Positions 45,565 through 55,408 of a stretch of 64,000 nucleotides of DNA are shown piece after piece; position 1 is the stretch's first letter; the number at the start of each line of letters is the position of its first letter. Made by a program: the position numbers and the translations under genes. The notes below the pieces were generated by a model. It saw only the letters and a program-made list of their open reading frames with translations, had not been told where the DNA came from and ran no database searches. This stretch comes from Nostoc sp. CHAB 5824 (GTDB taxonomy: Bacteria > Cyanobacteriota > Cyanobacteriia > Cyanobacteriales > Nostocaceae), in the NCBI RefSeq assembly GCF_020829665.1, contig NZ_JAIVFT010000016.1, positions 1 through 64,000 of the forward strand. The letters are read 5' to 3'.

Positions 45565-46623
45565 GTGACGTATTATGGCTTAAGTATGCCAACCCTAGCT
45601 TCATCAAATCCTCCAGAAGTCCAGCAATATGTAGCTGGTTTTCAGGCAGTAAGTAATCTAACAGATAATCATATTCAAATGCTCCAGGTTCACTATGATG
45701 CACCTGAACAAACAATAACTGCAAAACAACTTTCTCAAGCTATGGGCTACAGCCACTATACAACAGCAAATATGATGTATGGGCGTTTAGCGCGTTTGGT
45801 CGGTGTGCAGTTAGGTTACAGCCCAGAACCAGAGAAGTTAGGTACACTGGTCACGTTTGAGAAACGCAAAGGTGAGTGGCACTGGGTTTTAAGACCTGAA
45901 GTTGCACAGGCTCTAGAAACACTGGGATGGGTTGTACGCAGTGCAACAGAACTATCTAATGAAGCTCCTTACGAAAAGATTTTCAGTGAATTAGTTTATG
46001 ACCAAGACAATCGTAGTCCTCCTGATAATCGAAGACGGGCACAGTTCAAGATTGGATGGGAAAATGCAACTCTAAAGCGAAGATATTACACTGACGAAAC
46101 GTTAAATGCAGTTCTTACGTGGAACAATTTGGGTTATCGCTTTGGAGCAAAGTTAGGACATCGATCTGAATTAGAAATTAACGAAGTCTATGACTTTCTG
46201 GCTCAACGATACTTAATAAAAGGCGCTAAGTTAAGCCCTGAAAACACTGCCAGGTTTTTTCCTGATGAAGTAGATTCATCGGAAATATTTCGTGAAGGAA
46301 CGGTACGCCAAGTTTCAGTCAACGCCTATGAGCGAGATCCTAAAGCTCGACAAAAATGTATTGATTATTACGGTTCAAGTTGCTCTGTTTGCGATTTCAA
46401 TTTTGGCAAAGTCTTTGGGCAATTAGGCGAAGGTTTTATTCATGTGCATCATCTACGCCTTATTTCAAAAATTGCTGAGGAATACAATGTTGATCCTGTG
46501 AAAGATTTACGTCCTGTCTGTCCCAACTGCCACGCTATGATTCATCGCCGTTCACCTCCATTCAGTATTGAAGAAATCAAAGGGTTGTTGGATACTTCTG
46601 ATCGTAGTGATTTCGCTACCTAA
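45565..46623 (+). CDS. HNH endonuclease (McrA-like) with N-terminal wHTH-like domain
   Basis: A 352-residue nuclease. Residues about 40-75 (ITAKQLSQAMGYSHYTTANM) look like a DNA-binding module often fused to HNH restriction proteins. The middle (FKIGWENATLKRRYY) is unassigned. The C-terminal HNH domain has a zinc pair CSVC, the catalytic HVHH and NCHAMIH with CPNC. Such proteins act as modification-dependent restriction enzymes or in phage defence. Start may be GTG 45565 or ATG 45586 (SMPTLASSNPP). A 57-bp gap separates it from the next gene. Confidence 0.85.
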   Translation: MTYYGLSMPTLASSNPPEVQQYVAGFQAVSNLTDNHIQMLQVHYDAPEQTITAKQLSQAMGYSHYTTANMMYGRLARLVGVQLGYSPEPEKLGTLVTFEKRKGEWHWVLRPEVAQALETLGWVVRSATELSNEAPYEKIFSELVYDQDNRSPPDNRRRAQFKIGWENATLKRRYYTDETLNAVLTWNNLGYRFGAKLGHRSELEINEVYDFLAQRYLIKGAKLSPENTARFFPDEVDSSEIFREGTVRQVSVNAYERDPKARQKCIDYYGSSCSVCDFNFGKVFGQLGEGFIHVHHLRLISKIAEEYNVDPVKDLRPVCPNCHAMIHRRSPPFSIEEIKGLLDTSDRSDFAT

Positions 46624-46680
46624 CGTTACGTTGGATTTGCCCAAAATCGAAAAGGCATTACACAGTCGTACAATTTATTC

Positions 46681-47445
46681 ATGTATGACGATACCTGTCG
46701 ATTCCTTGCCGAAAATTTCTCAGCCGACTTTGCCAGTTGGCTGCTAGGAAAGTCCATTACGCTAACGGAGCTAAAACCCTCTGAACTCTCCCTCGAACCC
46801 ATTCGTGCAGATGCCTTAATTCTACTTGAGTCTGATGATTCCGTCCTACACCTGGAATTTCAAACCCGTCCCAAACGGGATATTCCGTTTCGTATGTTGG
46901 ATTATCGCGTGCGAGTTTATAGACGTTATCCTGACAAAAGGATGCGACAAGTCGTAGTGTATCTTCAGCCTACTGGATCTGATCGTGTTCGGCAAACCAG
47001 TTTTTCCCTAGAGCGTACTCGTCATGAATTCGATGCTGTTTGTCTGTGGGAGCAACCCGCAACCTTCTTCCTGCAATACCCTGGACTGCTTCCCTTTGCT
47101 ACCCTCAGCCAAACAATTGACCCAGAGGCAACATTGCGCCAAGTTGCACAAACTATCAACCAAATTTCAGATCCAATAACCCAAGCTAATTTGACAGCTG
47201 CCTCAGCAATTCTAGCTGGGATAAAATTAGAAGAGGATGTTATTTATCGCTTATTGCAGAGGGACATCATGCAGGAATCTGTGATTTATCGTTCTATTCA
47301 AGAAGAGGCAGAAGCAAGAAAGCAACGAGAAATTGCTGTTAATCTTTTGCGACGAGGAATAACAATCAACATTATTGCTTCTGCAACAGGCTTGTCTATT
47401 GAGGAGGTGCAACAACTACAACAGCAGATTAGCGAATCTCCGTAG
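46681..47445 (+). CDS. Rpn-family/DUF4351 putative nuclease
   Basis: A 254-residue member of the Rpn/PDDEXK_5-type family often labelled recombination-promoting nuclease or putative transposase. Catalytic-type residues appear in ADALILLESDDSVLHLEFQT (D and E-x-Q). The C-terminal third, RSIQEEAEARKQREIAVNLL followed by RRGITINIIASATGLSIEEV, is the usual helical tail with a helix-turn-helix-like end. These genes multiply in cyanobacterial genomes; their native role is unclear. Confidence 0.82.
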   Translation: MYDDTCRFLAENFSADFASWLLGKSITLTELKPSELSLEPIRADALILLESDDSVLHLEFQTRPKRDIPFRMLDYRVRVYRRYPDKRMRQVVVYLQPTGSDRVRQTSFSLERTRHEFDAVCLWEQPATFFLQYPGLLPFATLSQTIDPEATLRQVAQTINQISDPITQANLTAASAILAGIKLEEDVIYRLLQRDIMQESVIYRSIQEEAEARKQREIAVNLLRRGITINIIASATGLSIEEVQQLQQQISESP

Positions 47446-47498
47446 CTTAAACAGAAGTCGGGGATCTATATATTCCTAACTCCTCACTCGTAACTTTT

Positions 47499-49280
47499 CT
47501 ACCCGCCTAAAGTCCGCGTATAAATTACCTGATCTTGGGAATCATAGAGGAAAAGGGACGAGTTGGCATTGTCACTAATTACAGCTAAGGCTTCTCGTAA
47601 GATTCGCAAGTGATTGGTAATATCAACAGCAGTATCCGAGTTCTCAGAATAAGGATTAGCCAAGTTATTTTGCCTTACTTGGTCATATTCAGGCGTTAAC
47701 CGGACAATAATTCCTGCATTGTCTATACTAAATGTGCAAATCTGAATCCCATTAACACAGGTTTTATCTAGGTCGGTGCGGGTTTGTTGCAAACTACTAA
47801 CCACTTGTAGTTTTTCTTGTGCTTGTTTGAGAGCTACTGAATAAGGTTCGATGAGAGACTGAGCCTGAGTGTAGTACAAGCTATCTTGAGAAATCTGTTT
47901 AGCAGTTTGCAAAGCCTGATCCCAGTATGTCGCCGCTGCTTGCCATTGGTTTTGTTGCTCATAAGCTTTGGCTTGCTTGGCGCTGCTAACGGCTTGTTGG
48001 TAGGCTTTAACAGCTAATCGTTCTTTAGTAGCGCGATCGCGTGCTGCTACTAACTTAGGTTTATAATCTACCAATAGCTTTTCGGCTTCTTGGTATCCAG
48101 GGCTAGTTAAGGGAATGGTATTCAAGGCATTAATCGCTACCAGCCAAGTAGACTGAACCTTTTGCCAGTCATTCAAAGATTTAGCAGTAGCTTCCCGCTT
48201 CTCGGCTGCACTAGCTACAGCTTTTGCTGCCATTAGTTTTTTTAGCCATTTTTCCTCAGTAAATATCTGCTGATTTACAGCGTGCAAACGGACACGATAA
48301 TTAAGTAGTTTACCTTGCACTAGCCCATAGAGTTCACTGTCGGGATTTATAGTTTCTAGTGGCGCTATAGCCTGTCTCCATAAGTGTTGCCTAGCTTGTA
48401 ATTCTTCTAGGCTATATGCAGGAGTTTGAACTTTTTGTGCCGCCAAGGATTCTGTCCGCAAAGCCTTGACTACCTGGTTGATTTTTTCTGACCGTCCAGA
48501 CAAACTTGCTTTTAGTTCTTCTGACACCTGGTAACGGGGCGACCAATTAGGAATTGTGTTCAGAGCTACACTGGCTGCCGCAAGTTGCTGTTGTAGAACT
48601 ACTAATTCTTTTTCAGACTTGGCGCGGCGCATCAGTTGCGGGGATTTCATTTTTAATTGCTCGGCATTTTGTATTTCTTTACACTCAGACATTACACAAG
48701 GGCGAGTCAATAAGTAAGTACCACTGCCTAAGACTACAATTCCCATCAAAGCTGCACTCAGTATGATGGGTTTGATTTGAGATGCTGGCTTTGAAGCCGA
48801 CAAATTCGGCGCATCTACAAACGGATCAAACAGTTCCTCCTCCTTGGTCTTATCAAGTGATGGAGAATAGGTCAGAGCTGATGAAGAGGCAAAGAGGGGA
48901 AAACGCTCTGACGAGGCGAATTCTTCCTCCGCATCCTCAGCATCCCCTTGTCCCCTTGTTCCAACGTCCTCTCTCGCCATCTGTTTCAAAGCCAAGAAAC
49001 ATTTGGCATAAGGAAGTTGTTCACCAAAAACTCTAAGGAAACATTGCACTCGCTGCTCTTTGTGGGGTGCTAGAGACTGAAGTACTTCCTCAATTACTGC
49101 AAAGATTATCTGAGCGTCAACTATTACATCTGATTCATGTTGAGTTAAAACCATTAGCTCGTCTTTATTGACGGCACATTTAACCTCGAAGACTTCAGCC
49201 GTTGAGACTTCTACAAGTAATTGTTCCTGCAAAGTTTTGGCTAAAAGCTGTAAATCTTCCTGCTGGACTGCTACTTTCAT
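47499..49280 (-). CDS. Cyanobacterial membrane protein with long coiled coil
   Basis: A 593-residue protein of unknown function. Residues about 1-110 form a cytosolic domain (KTLQEQLLVEVSTAEVFEVK, VLQSLAPHKEQRVQCFLRVF). A Ser-rich acidic linker is followed by one membrane helix (ILSAALMGIVVLGSGTYLLT). The outer part has about 270 residues of coiled-coil repeats, including recurrent motifs like WQKVQSTWLVAINALNTIP and YWDQALQTAKQISQ, and a terminal beta domain. ATG 49280 has GGGAAAG upstream; 49367 is less likely. It may be an envelope or septal-type protein. Confidence 0.65.
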   Translation of the reverse strand: MKVAVQQEDLQLLAKTLQEQLLVEVSTAEVFEVKCAVNKDELMVLTQHESDVIVDAQIIFAVIEEVLQSLAPHKEQRVQCFLRVFGEQLPYAKCFLALKQMAREDVGTRGQGDAEDAEEEFASSERFPLFASSSALTYSPSLDKTKEEELFDPFVDAPNLSASKPASQIKPIILSAALMGIVVLGSGTYLLTRPCVMSECKEIQNAEQLKMKSPQLMRRAKSEKELVVLQQQLAAASVALNTIPNWSPRYQVSEELKASLSGRSEKINQVVKALRTESLAAQKVQTPAYSLEELQARQHLWRQAIAPLETINPDSELYGLVQGKLLNYRVRLHAVNQQIFTEEKWLKKLMAAKAVASAAEKREATAKSLNDWQKVQSTWLVAINALNTIPLTSPGYQEAEKLLVDYKPKLVAARDRATKERLAVKAYQQAVSSAKQAKAYEQQNQWQAAATYWDQALQTAKQISQDSLYYTQAQSLIEPYSVALKQAQEKLQVVSSLQQTRTDLDKTCVNGIQICTFSIDNAGIIVRLTPEYDQVRQNNLANPYSENSDTAVDITNHLRILREALAVISDNANSSLFLYDSQDQVIYTRTLGG

Positions 49281-49920
49281 AGAGCTTTCCCGCTGAATTT
49301 CTATATTGTTTTGATTATCTTTAAGAGGATGAAATGAACTTTTTAGATTTGTTGAATGCAAATGCACAGTTTAACCAACCACAGCCTTAAAATCTGAACG
49401 ACCAACTTTCTAACACACATTCTGGCTTTTCACCAAAAATTAAAAAAGCAATTATTGTTCGCATCGCTACATTTTCGCAGTACTAAATGCAAAATTCAAT
49501 AATCTGTCTTCAGATATAAATTACAAATAAAAATTGGGAATAATAGAACTTTTGGGTATTTTCACTGCATTATTTCGGGACAATAAAATACACAAAAGCT
49601 AATGCTCTGCAAAATTCTAGTTGCACAGTTGTGACAAATTTATCCAAAGGTTAAAGAAACTATGCTAAGTCAGAGGGTTTTGACAGAAATGGTAGTTATC
49701 TTCTATGCTAGAAAACTTACTGAAGAGATTAATTACGTGTTGTGGCTCTAGCACAAACAGGTTGGCTATCGAAATTAATGTGCCTCATTTGCTGAATTCG
49801 ATAAAATTGATCCGTGAAAAATAAATTTTTATAGCTGCCAAAAGCTTAATTCTAAAATAAAAGTGCTGCAAGATATTAATACAGCACTAAGCAAAGGCTG
49901 GGAAAGTGTGAATACAAGGT
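49281..49920. other. AT-rich intergenic region
   Basis: About 640 bp between divergent genes. No gene, repeat or strong hairpin supported; contains both promoters. Confidence 0.4.
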
Positions 49921-49926
49921 GTATCA

Positions 49927-51153
49927 ATGGATTTATTAGAGTATCAAGTTAAAGAGTGGTTTGGGAAGATAGGCATTCCTGTATTGCCTTCCCAACGAAT
50001 TGACCATCCCACAGATTTGAAACGTTTAAAAATTCGCTTTCCAATTGTACTGAAATCTCAAGTACATGGAGCGGAACGGGCAAAAGCAGGTGGAGTCAGG
50101 TTTGCGGAAACGACAATTGATGCGATAGCAGCTGCTCAAAATATCTTTAATCTACCAATATGGGGCGAGTTGCCAGAAGTTGTGCTGGCAGAATCGCAAT
50201 ACGACGCCAATCAGGAATTTTACTTAGCAGTGGTTTTAGATACTGCTGTTTGCCGACCAGTACTTTTAGGTTGCAAGGAAGCAGACATAGATTGGGAATC
50301 CGCTGGGGAAAGAATGCACCATGTTGTCGTAAAACAGGAATTCTCGCCATTTTATGCCCGACGACTAGCTTTGAAAATGGGTTTGCAGGGGACGCTTATG
50401 CAGTCGGTAAGCACCGTTGTCCAGAAGATGTACCAGTTATTTGTGCAAAAAGACCTGGATTTAGTCGAAATCAATCCCTTGGCAGTCAGTGCTACTGGTC
50501 AAGTTATGGCTCTTAATGGTAAAGTCAGGGTCAACGAACGGTCGATCAAGCGTCATCCAGACCTCGCTGAGATGGCGGCAAAAATCATCAGCCGTCATAC
50601 CAGTACTGAGATAGATGGTATATCAGGCGACTGGGATGGCGTGAAAATGCACGGTAAAATCGGTATTTTAGGCAATGGTACTGGTTCAGTAATGGCAACT
50701 TTGGATTTAGTCGCTAATGCTGGTGGCAATCCAGGTCTTTGTTTGAATCTACGTCATGCTTTCCTCACAGATACTACACCAACTACTTTCCGCGATCGCC
50801 TAGAGACAGGTCTAAGAATCCTGGAGGCTGATAACAGCATTCAAGTAATATTAATTAACTTTCTGGGTAGCATTCCTCAAACTGAGGAAGTGGTTGAAGT
50901 CATAGCCAGAGTTGTGCAGCAAGACAACAGCGAACTTGAATCACAGGTTGTACATTCTAATGGTAATAAAAGTCGGCAAGAGCAGAGTTTTTCACCCTTA
51001 GTTGTCCGTCTTGCTGGTTCTGAATTTAATGCTGCTAGAAAGTATTTAGCAACATTAAAAACCTACAGTGATGCGCTCCTCGTGGTAGAAAATTTAGATG
51101 AGGCAGTGGCGGCAGCAGTTCGTCTGGCTAAACCAACGGCTAAAAAGAAGTAG
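49927..51153 (+). CDS. sucC: Succinyl-CoA synthetase beta-like subunit (ATP-grasp)
   Basis: A 408-residue ATP-grasp protein. The N-terminal MDLLEYQVKEWFGKIGIPVL matches SucC, with FPIVLKSQVHGAERAKAGGV (canonical KAQVHAGGRGKAGGV), DLDLVEINPLAV and the CoA-ligase domain IGILGNGTGSVMATLDLVAN. The HAGGRGK segment is altered to HGAERAK, and an insertion of about 20 residues (QDNSELESQVVHSNGNKSRQ) occurs late. With the neighbouring alpha-like gene it should form a nucleotide-dependent CoA ligase of the TCA cycle, though the pair is divergent. RBS AAGGTG precedes the start. Confidence 0.82.
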   Translation: MDLLEYQVKEWFGKIGIPVLPSQRIDHPTDLKRLKIRFPIVLKSQVHGAERAKAGGVRFAETTIDAIAAAQNIFNLPIWGELPEVVLAESQYDANQEFYLAVVLDTAVCRPVLLGCKEADIDWESAGERMHHVVVKQEFSPFYARRLALKMGLQGTLMQSVSTVVQKMYQLFVQKDLDLVEINPLAVSATGQVMALNGKVRVNERSIKRHPDLAEMAAKIISRHTSTEIDGISGDWDGVKMHGKIGILGNGTGSVMATLDLVANAGGNPGLCLNLRHAFLTDTTPTTFRDRLETGLRILEADNSIQVILINFLGSIPQTEEVVEVIARVVQQDNSELESQVVHSNGNKSRQEQSFSPLVVRLAGSEFNAARKYLATLKTYSDALLVVENLDEAVAAAVRLAKPTAKKK

Positions 51154-51447
51154 TAAGTATCACTTCGTTCAAATTGAAAATTCAAAAATTGTTAATTTTT
51201 ACTGCAAAGCGTAAATTTTTGAATTAAACACCCAAAATAAGTAACCACTAACTTTTGGAAACTAAATAGTGCATTCCGGCTTAGTATTTATACTTACATG
51301 TGGGTTTTCCGACTTTTGGAACACTCAGCTTCAAGGCTAATTTTTGGAATTTCAGTAAAAATTGAATCAATACGACACTACTGTAAATATGTCGTTTTTA
51401 TGCCCAGTGCTTTAGACCACTGGGTTGCAAACTTACGGTAATTTTTT

Positions 51448-52329
51448 ATGAACCTAACGCCAGACAGCAAAGTGTTAATTCAAGGCTTTTGTGAATTTAT
51501 ATCAGGCACTCATGTTGCTCAAATGAAAGCTTATGGTACGAACTTGATAGCCGGTGTCAATCCTGGATGTGGCGGACAGGAACTGCATGGACTGCCAGTA
51601 TTTGACTTAGTAGAGGAGGTAACAGAACAATTTGGGGTAATTGACACGACAATTATCTGTGTAGATCCTTACGACGTGTTAGATGCGGCATTAGAAGCGA
51701 TCGCTTCTCATATTCGCCAGATTATTATTATCACTGCTGGCGTGCCACCTTTGGATATGGTGCAATTACTCCGCAAAGCCGAGGCGTGTGAAACTTTGGT
51801 AGTTGGGCCAAATAGTCCAGGGATCATTGTGCCAGGGAAAATTCTTTTAGGTACTCAACCTAGCGAGTTTTATACTCCTGGAGCAGTGGGAATCGTTAGC
51901 CGTAGTAGTACGCTCACTTACGAAGTTGCTTACGAATTAACAAAAGCAGGTTTGGGGCAGTCGATTAGTGTCAGTATTGGTAGTGATGCGATCGTCGGTT
52001 CCTCCTTTCTCCAATGGCTGCAAATTCTCGATGAAGATGAAACTACAGAGGCGATCGTTTTAGTTGGTCAACCTGGCGGTGGTAGTGAAGAAGCAGCAGC
52101 CCGATACATTACCGAGGCAATTGATAAACCAGTAATTGCCTACATTGCAGGTAGACTTGCACCACCAGGAAAAACTTGGCGTCAAACTGGGACTTTAGCA
52201 ACGGTTATCGGACGCGATCCTAACTTTGGCACAGCCCAAAGTAAATTAGCTGCTTTAAAAGAAGCGGAAGTTCCAGTAGCTGAACGTCCTTCTCAGATTC
52301 CAGAATTATTGAGAAAAGAGATTAACTAA
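51448..52329 (+). CDS. sucD: Succinyl-CoA synthetase alpha-like subunit lacking phosphohistidine
   Basis: A 293-residue partner of the preceding gene. The CoA-binding N-domain is recognisable (KVLIQGFCEFISGTHVAQMK, AGVNPGCGGQELHGLPVFD, VVGPNSPGIIVPGKI). In canonical SucD the active His lies in APKGKRMGHAGAI; here the site reads APPGKTWRQTGTL, so Gln246 stands where the phosphohistidine should be. The Cys of GPNCPG is Ser. It is separated from sucC by 294 bp. The protein may act with a changed mechanism or in a non-catalytic role. Confidence 0.82.
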   Translation: MNLTPDSKVLIQGFCEFISGTHVAQMKAYGTNLIAGVNPGCGGQELHGLPVFDLVEEVTEQFGVIDTTIICVDPYDVLDAALEAIASHIRQIIIITAGVPPLDMVQLLRKAEACETLVVGPNSPGIIVPGKILLGTQPSEFYTPGAVGIVSRSSTLTYEVAYELTKAGLGQSISVSIGSDAIVGSSFLQWLQILDEDETTEAIVLVGQPGGGSEEAAARYITEAIDKPVIAYIAGRLAPPGKTWRQTGTLATVIGRDPNFGTAQSKLAALKEAEVPVAERPSQIPELLRKEIN

Positions 52330-52591
52330 TGACAAAAAGCCGAGCAATAATCAAGCTTCGTTTGCCAGTTTTAATGCATGAGTAATAGCGATCGCACTCA
52401 CGCTGAATCAACAATAGAAGCTTCCTAGCGATCGCTCAGGGGCAAATTTTCTTAGAGGAAAGTAGGCGAACAGGGCATCTACTATTAAAAATTTCGAGAA
52501 AAGTTTGTTACCGGAGCTTTCATACTTGCAAAAGACTTAATATATCACCAGGACAATTGTCTTGCTATTCATATTACCGCTCAAACCAAAA

Positions 52592-53083
52592 TCAAATATT
52601 TAGATCGCGTAGAGCCAGACGAATTTGCTCCAAACGCCTGCGATTAACACCAAGATCCGACTCTCCCACGCGAGCTGCCGAGCGCACATGAATTACCGAC
52701 TCATTGGGAGGGAAATAAAACTCTACATCATCAATAAATTTGAAGATACGGCTTTTAGAAAGAGCGTGGATGTAATTATCTGTCTGTTCTATAACTTCTG
52801 TGCGTGGAACAACGGTGAGAGTTTTTAGTAAGGTTTTTCGTGCTGCATCGCGATCTATATGATAGGTAATTGGGTCAATGGCATGTTTGGGATCACCATC
52901 TTGACTCACAACACAGTTGTCTGAAGCCGGACATGAACTAAGATGACCATTATCAACTCCCAAAGCAGAAGAGGCAGCCCAAGCTGCGGTAGGAAGTATT
53001 AAAGTATTAATCAAAGTTAGCAATATTACAAAAGCGATACTCCGCAGAAGTCGCTGCGCGAAGGCTGTTAGCAGATGAAACAT
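52592..53083 (-). CDS. Exported DUF1499 protein
   Basis: A 163-residue protein with an N-terminal signal segment (LLRSIAFVILLTLINTLILP, then TAAWAASSA) and the DUF1499 pattern CPASDNCVVSQDGDPKHAID, ending FFPPNESVIHVRSAARVGES-like strands (VEFYFPPNESVIHVRSAARV) and DLGVNRRRLEQIR. ATG 53083 has GAGGAG 10 bases upstream, so the TTG at 53119 is rejected. The family is widespread in cyanobacteria and plants with no known activity. Confidence 0.83.
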   Translation of the reverse strand: MFHLLTAFAQRLLRSIAFVILLTLINTLILPTAAWAASSALGVDNGHLSSCPASDNCVVSQDGDPKHAIDPITYHIDRDAARKTLLKTLTVVPRTEVIEQTDNYIHALSKSRIFKFIDDVEFYFPPNESVIHVRSAARVGESDLGVNRRRLEQIRLALRDLNI

Positions 53084-53343
53084 TATAAATTCACTCCTCA
53101 AGGTTTGAATAGCAGACAATCTCTAAATATTGAATCGGTGTTCTAGTGGTCTGTCTCATTAAATATCATAGGTAAACTCATTCTTAATTTTTCTTTCTTT
53201 GCGACAGACACTTTCTTCAAGTCGGGAAACCCGCCCAGGGAAGGGCAGGGGGCAGGGGGAGGGAAAGTCGTAGTGAAGTCCAGAAATTGGATAATTTATT
53301 TTTTGGAGTTCCCTTAAAGTCTTTTGACTTCCGCCTTGCGGTA

Positions 53344-54741
53344 CTAGTAGAGTATCATCCCTTGGTTATAAGCATTTACAAAACTCGTGTAGTCATACTC
53401 AACTTGAGTTGCATAGTCCACCGCAAAGTTAACAATTTCGTCTTTGAATAGAGCCTTGTTACCGCTAACAATATCAGTCACTTCTTTGTCAACGCTTACG
53501 GGAATAATCGCAGCATCATAGTCTTTATCAGAGATTGCATGGTTCTTGGCAACGATTTTCCCGGCATATCCCATCGCATCCATGAATTTTGACTTAGTGG
53601 TTAGCAATGTATAGTTAAAGTCCACTTGGTAGGGTGATTTTTCATGTACCATAAAGGGAATACCATTGACGGTAGTGTAGCCAACCAAAAGCTCAATATT
53701 AGAGAGCATTGCTTTAGTAGCGATTACAACTCTCGCACCTTCTTGGTTCCCGTAAACTGAAGTTGGCAGCAGACCTGGAAGTGCGATCACCTCCGGTGGG
53801 CGGAACGCCATCGCAACTGCGCTACTACCTTCCTGCTTCATCTCCAAAATGCGATCATCGTCGGTTCCTAAACTTGGCCCCTCAATCAGTAAGTAATATC
53901 GGTACTTACCAAGACTACCAATGCCTGAACCTAATTTTAGCCGAATGTCTTTGAGAGCATAATAACTATTGTTGTAGCGTTTACTGCTAGAAATTGAGGC
54001 AATGTAGCTGCTCATAGCCCCAGCAATGTCGGAATAGGTGCTGCTGGATACAGGTTGAAGTTTTGAGGTCGTCTCAAATACTCGATTGTTACTGTTATTT
54101 AACTGCGTGTACTTACTTAGCAAGCTAGAACGGTTCTTGTTTGATGTTTTTTGAATCAAATCTTTGACCACACCATTCGTATTGCCAGATTCCAAACGGT
54201 ATGACAGTTCATTATTGGTTCCCTTAAAGTCGCTCATCTTGTTTAGATAAGTATCCAAAAAATTCCGAACAATATCCTGAGCATCACTTGAGCTAAGACC
54301 GTTCTCTTTGGCTGCCAACAAGATAGAGACTGCCATCCGTCGCAAGTCCCAAACGTAGGGGCCAAGATAGCCTTCATCAAAATCGGTGGTGTCAAAAACG
54401 TTGTTGTCGTTGCTATCTCTCATCCCTCCAAGATTTTGCAGATGCATATCTCCCTCTAACCAGATGGCTGAGGTTGAAGAATTCACAAATCCTGAACTTG
54501 GCAAAGTCTGCATATCACGATAAAAAATGTGATCTGTTCCCCGGTAAAAGGCAAAAGGGCTAGCCTTCATCTTTTGCATTTTTGTTGCCAGTTCTTGAGA
54601 CAATTGAGAAGCAAAGGGATGATTGTATTGGTAAATTTCATTCTCCACCCAAGTTGAACGGACAGTTGCAGCTTGAACTGGAGATGGAAACCCCAAAATA
54701 AAAATTAAGACAAATACGATTGCAGATATAGCAGTGGACAA
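53344..54741 (-). CDS. Exported DUF2252 family protein
   Basis: A 465-residue protein with a signal peptide (AIVFVLIFILGFPSPVQAAT). The body is DUF2252, which has a kinase-like fold: SPFAFYRGTDHIFYRD, the HGDxHxxN-like WLEGDMHLQNLGG, and TTDFDEGYLGPYVWDLRRMA. The catalytic-type Asp and His/Asn residues are present. Being exported is notable because ATP is scarce outside; many DUF2252 proteins are cytosolic. The start is a TTG at 54741 with poor RBS, and no ATG is in frame; the true start may lie slightly upstream (CTG region). Confidence 0.8.
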   Translation of the reverse strand: MSTAISAIVFVLIFILGFPSPVQAATVRSTWVENEIYQYNHPFASQLSQELATKMQKMKASPFAFYRGTDHIFYRDMQTLPSSGFVNSSTSAIWLEGDMHLQNLGGMRDSNDNNVFDTTDFDEGYLGPYVWDLRRMAVSILLAAKENGLSSSDAQDIVRNFLDTYLNKMSDFKGTNNELSYRLESGNTNGVVKDLIQKTSNKNRSSLLSKYTQLNNSNNRVFETTSKLQPVSSSTYSDIAGAMSSYIASISSSKRYNNSYYALKDIRLKLGSGIGSLGKYRYYLLIEGPSLGTDDDRILEMKQEGSSAVAMAFRPPEVIALPGLLPTSVYGNQEGARVVIATKAMLSNIELLVGYTTVNGIPFMVHEKSPYQVDFNYTLLTTKSKFMDAMGYAGKIVAKNHAISDKDYDAAIIPVSVDKEVTDIVSGNKALFKDEIVNFAVDYATQVEYDYTSFVNAYNQGMILY

Positions 54742-54793
54742 GACTCTTAGGACGTAAACTGAGAACAGATAATTCTTGCATTAAATACAGTCG

Positions 54794-55076
54794 ATGGCAA
54801 AACCCTACAGTTATGATTTACGGCAAAAAGTAATCAATGCGATCGTGTTAGATGGCATGAACAAAAGTTAAGCCAACCTTTCATCACGGCGGACGTATTG
54901 CTGAATTAATTGAGCAGGCTGGTTGTCAATTGTTATATTTACCTCCTTATTCTCCCGACCTCAACCGAATTGAAAAGTGTTGGGCTTGGCTCAAAAGTCG
55001 TATCCGTCACTTATTATCTTGCTTTGCTGATTTGCGACCAGCAATGGAATCTGTTCTCAAATGTTCTGTGTCCTAA
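54794..55076 (+). pseudogene. Internally deleted IS630-family transposase remnant
   Basis: The ATG at 54794 begins MAKPYSYDLRQKVINAIV, the helix-turn-helix start of IS630 transposases, and ends LDGMNKS with a stop. About 20 bases later another frame resumes at the C-terminal DDE part: HHGGRIAELIEQAGCQLLYL, PPYSPDLNRIEKCWAWLKSR, ending at TAA 55074-55076. Roughly 200 codons between are missing. Terminal inverted repeats were not identified. Confidence 0.75.
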
Positions 55077-55408
55077 CACTACTGGCTATTGCTATACTTT
55101 TCAAACAACCTCTCAGACATGCTATGTTGACTGAGCCTGATCTAACTACTGTTGATGCAAAGTACTTTTTACTTTCATGTACGTCTTTCATAAATTACCT
55201 GAAATCCAACATTTAGAGTGCGATCGCTTTTAAATTAGATTTTAGGAGATAAGGAGCGATTATCTTCGACACACTCCGCGATCGCAAGCAAGAATCAAGA
55301 TAGCGATCGCCTATCAGAGAGACTTAAAATACTAATAAGGCTACACTTTGCAGCATTCAAGGGGTAATAGCTGTAGCTTCCATCACGATCAATATTTTCG
55401 ATGAACAA

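Noticed and set aside
52480..52645. Plus-strand frame FVTGAFILAKDLIYHQDNCL in the spacer next to DUF1499
   Set aside because: It overlaps the end of the DUF1499 gene on the other strand, has no start or family match and could be chance.
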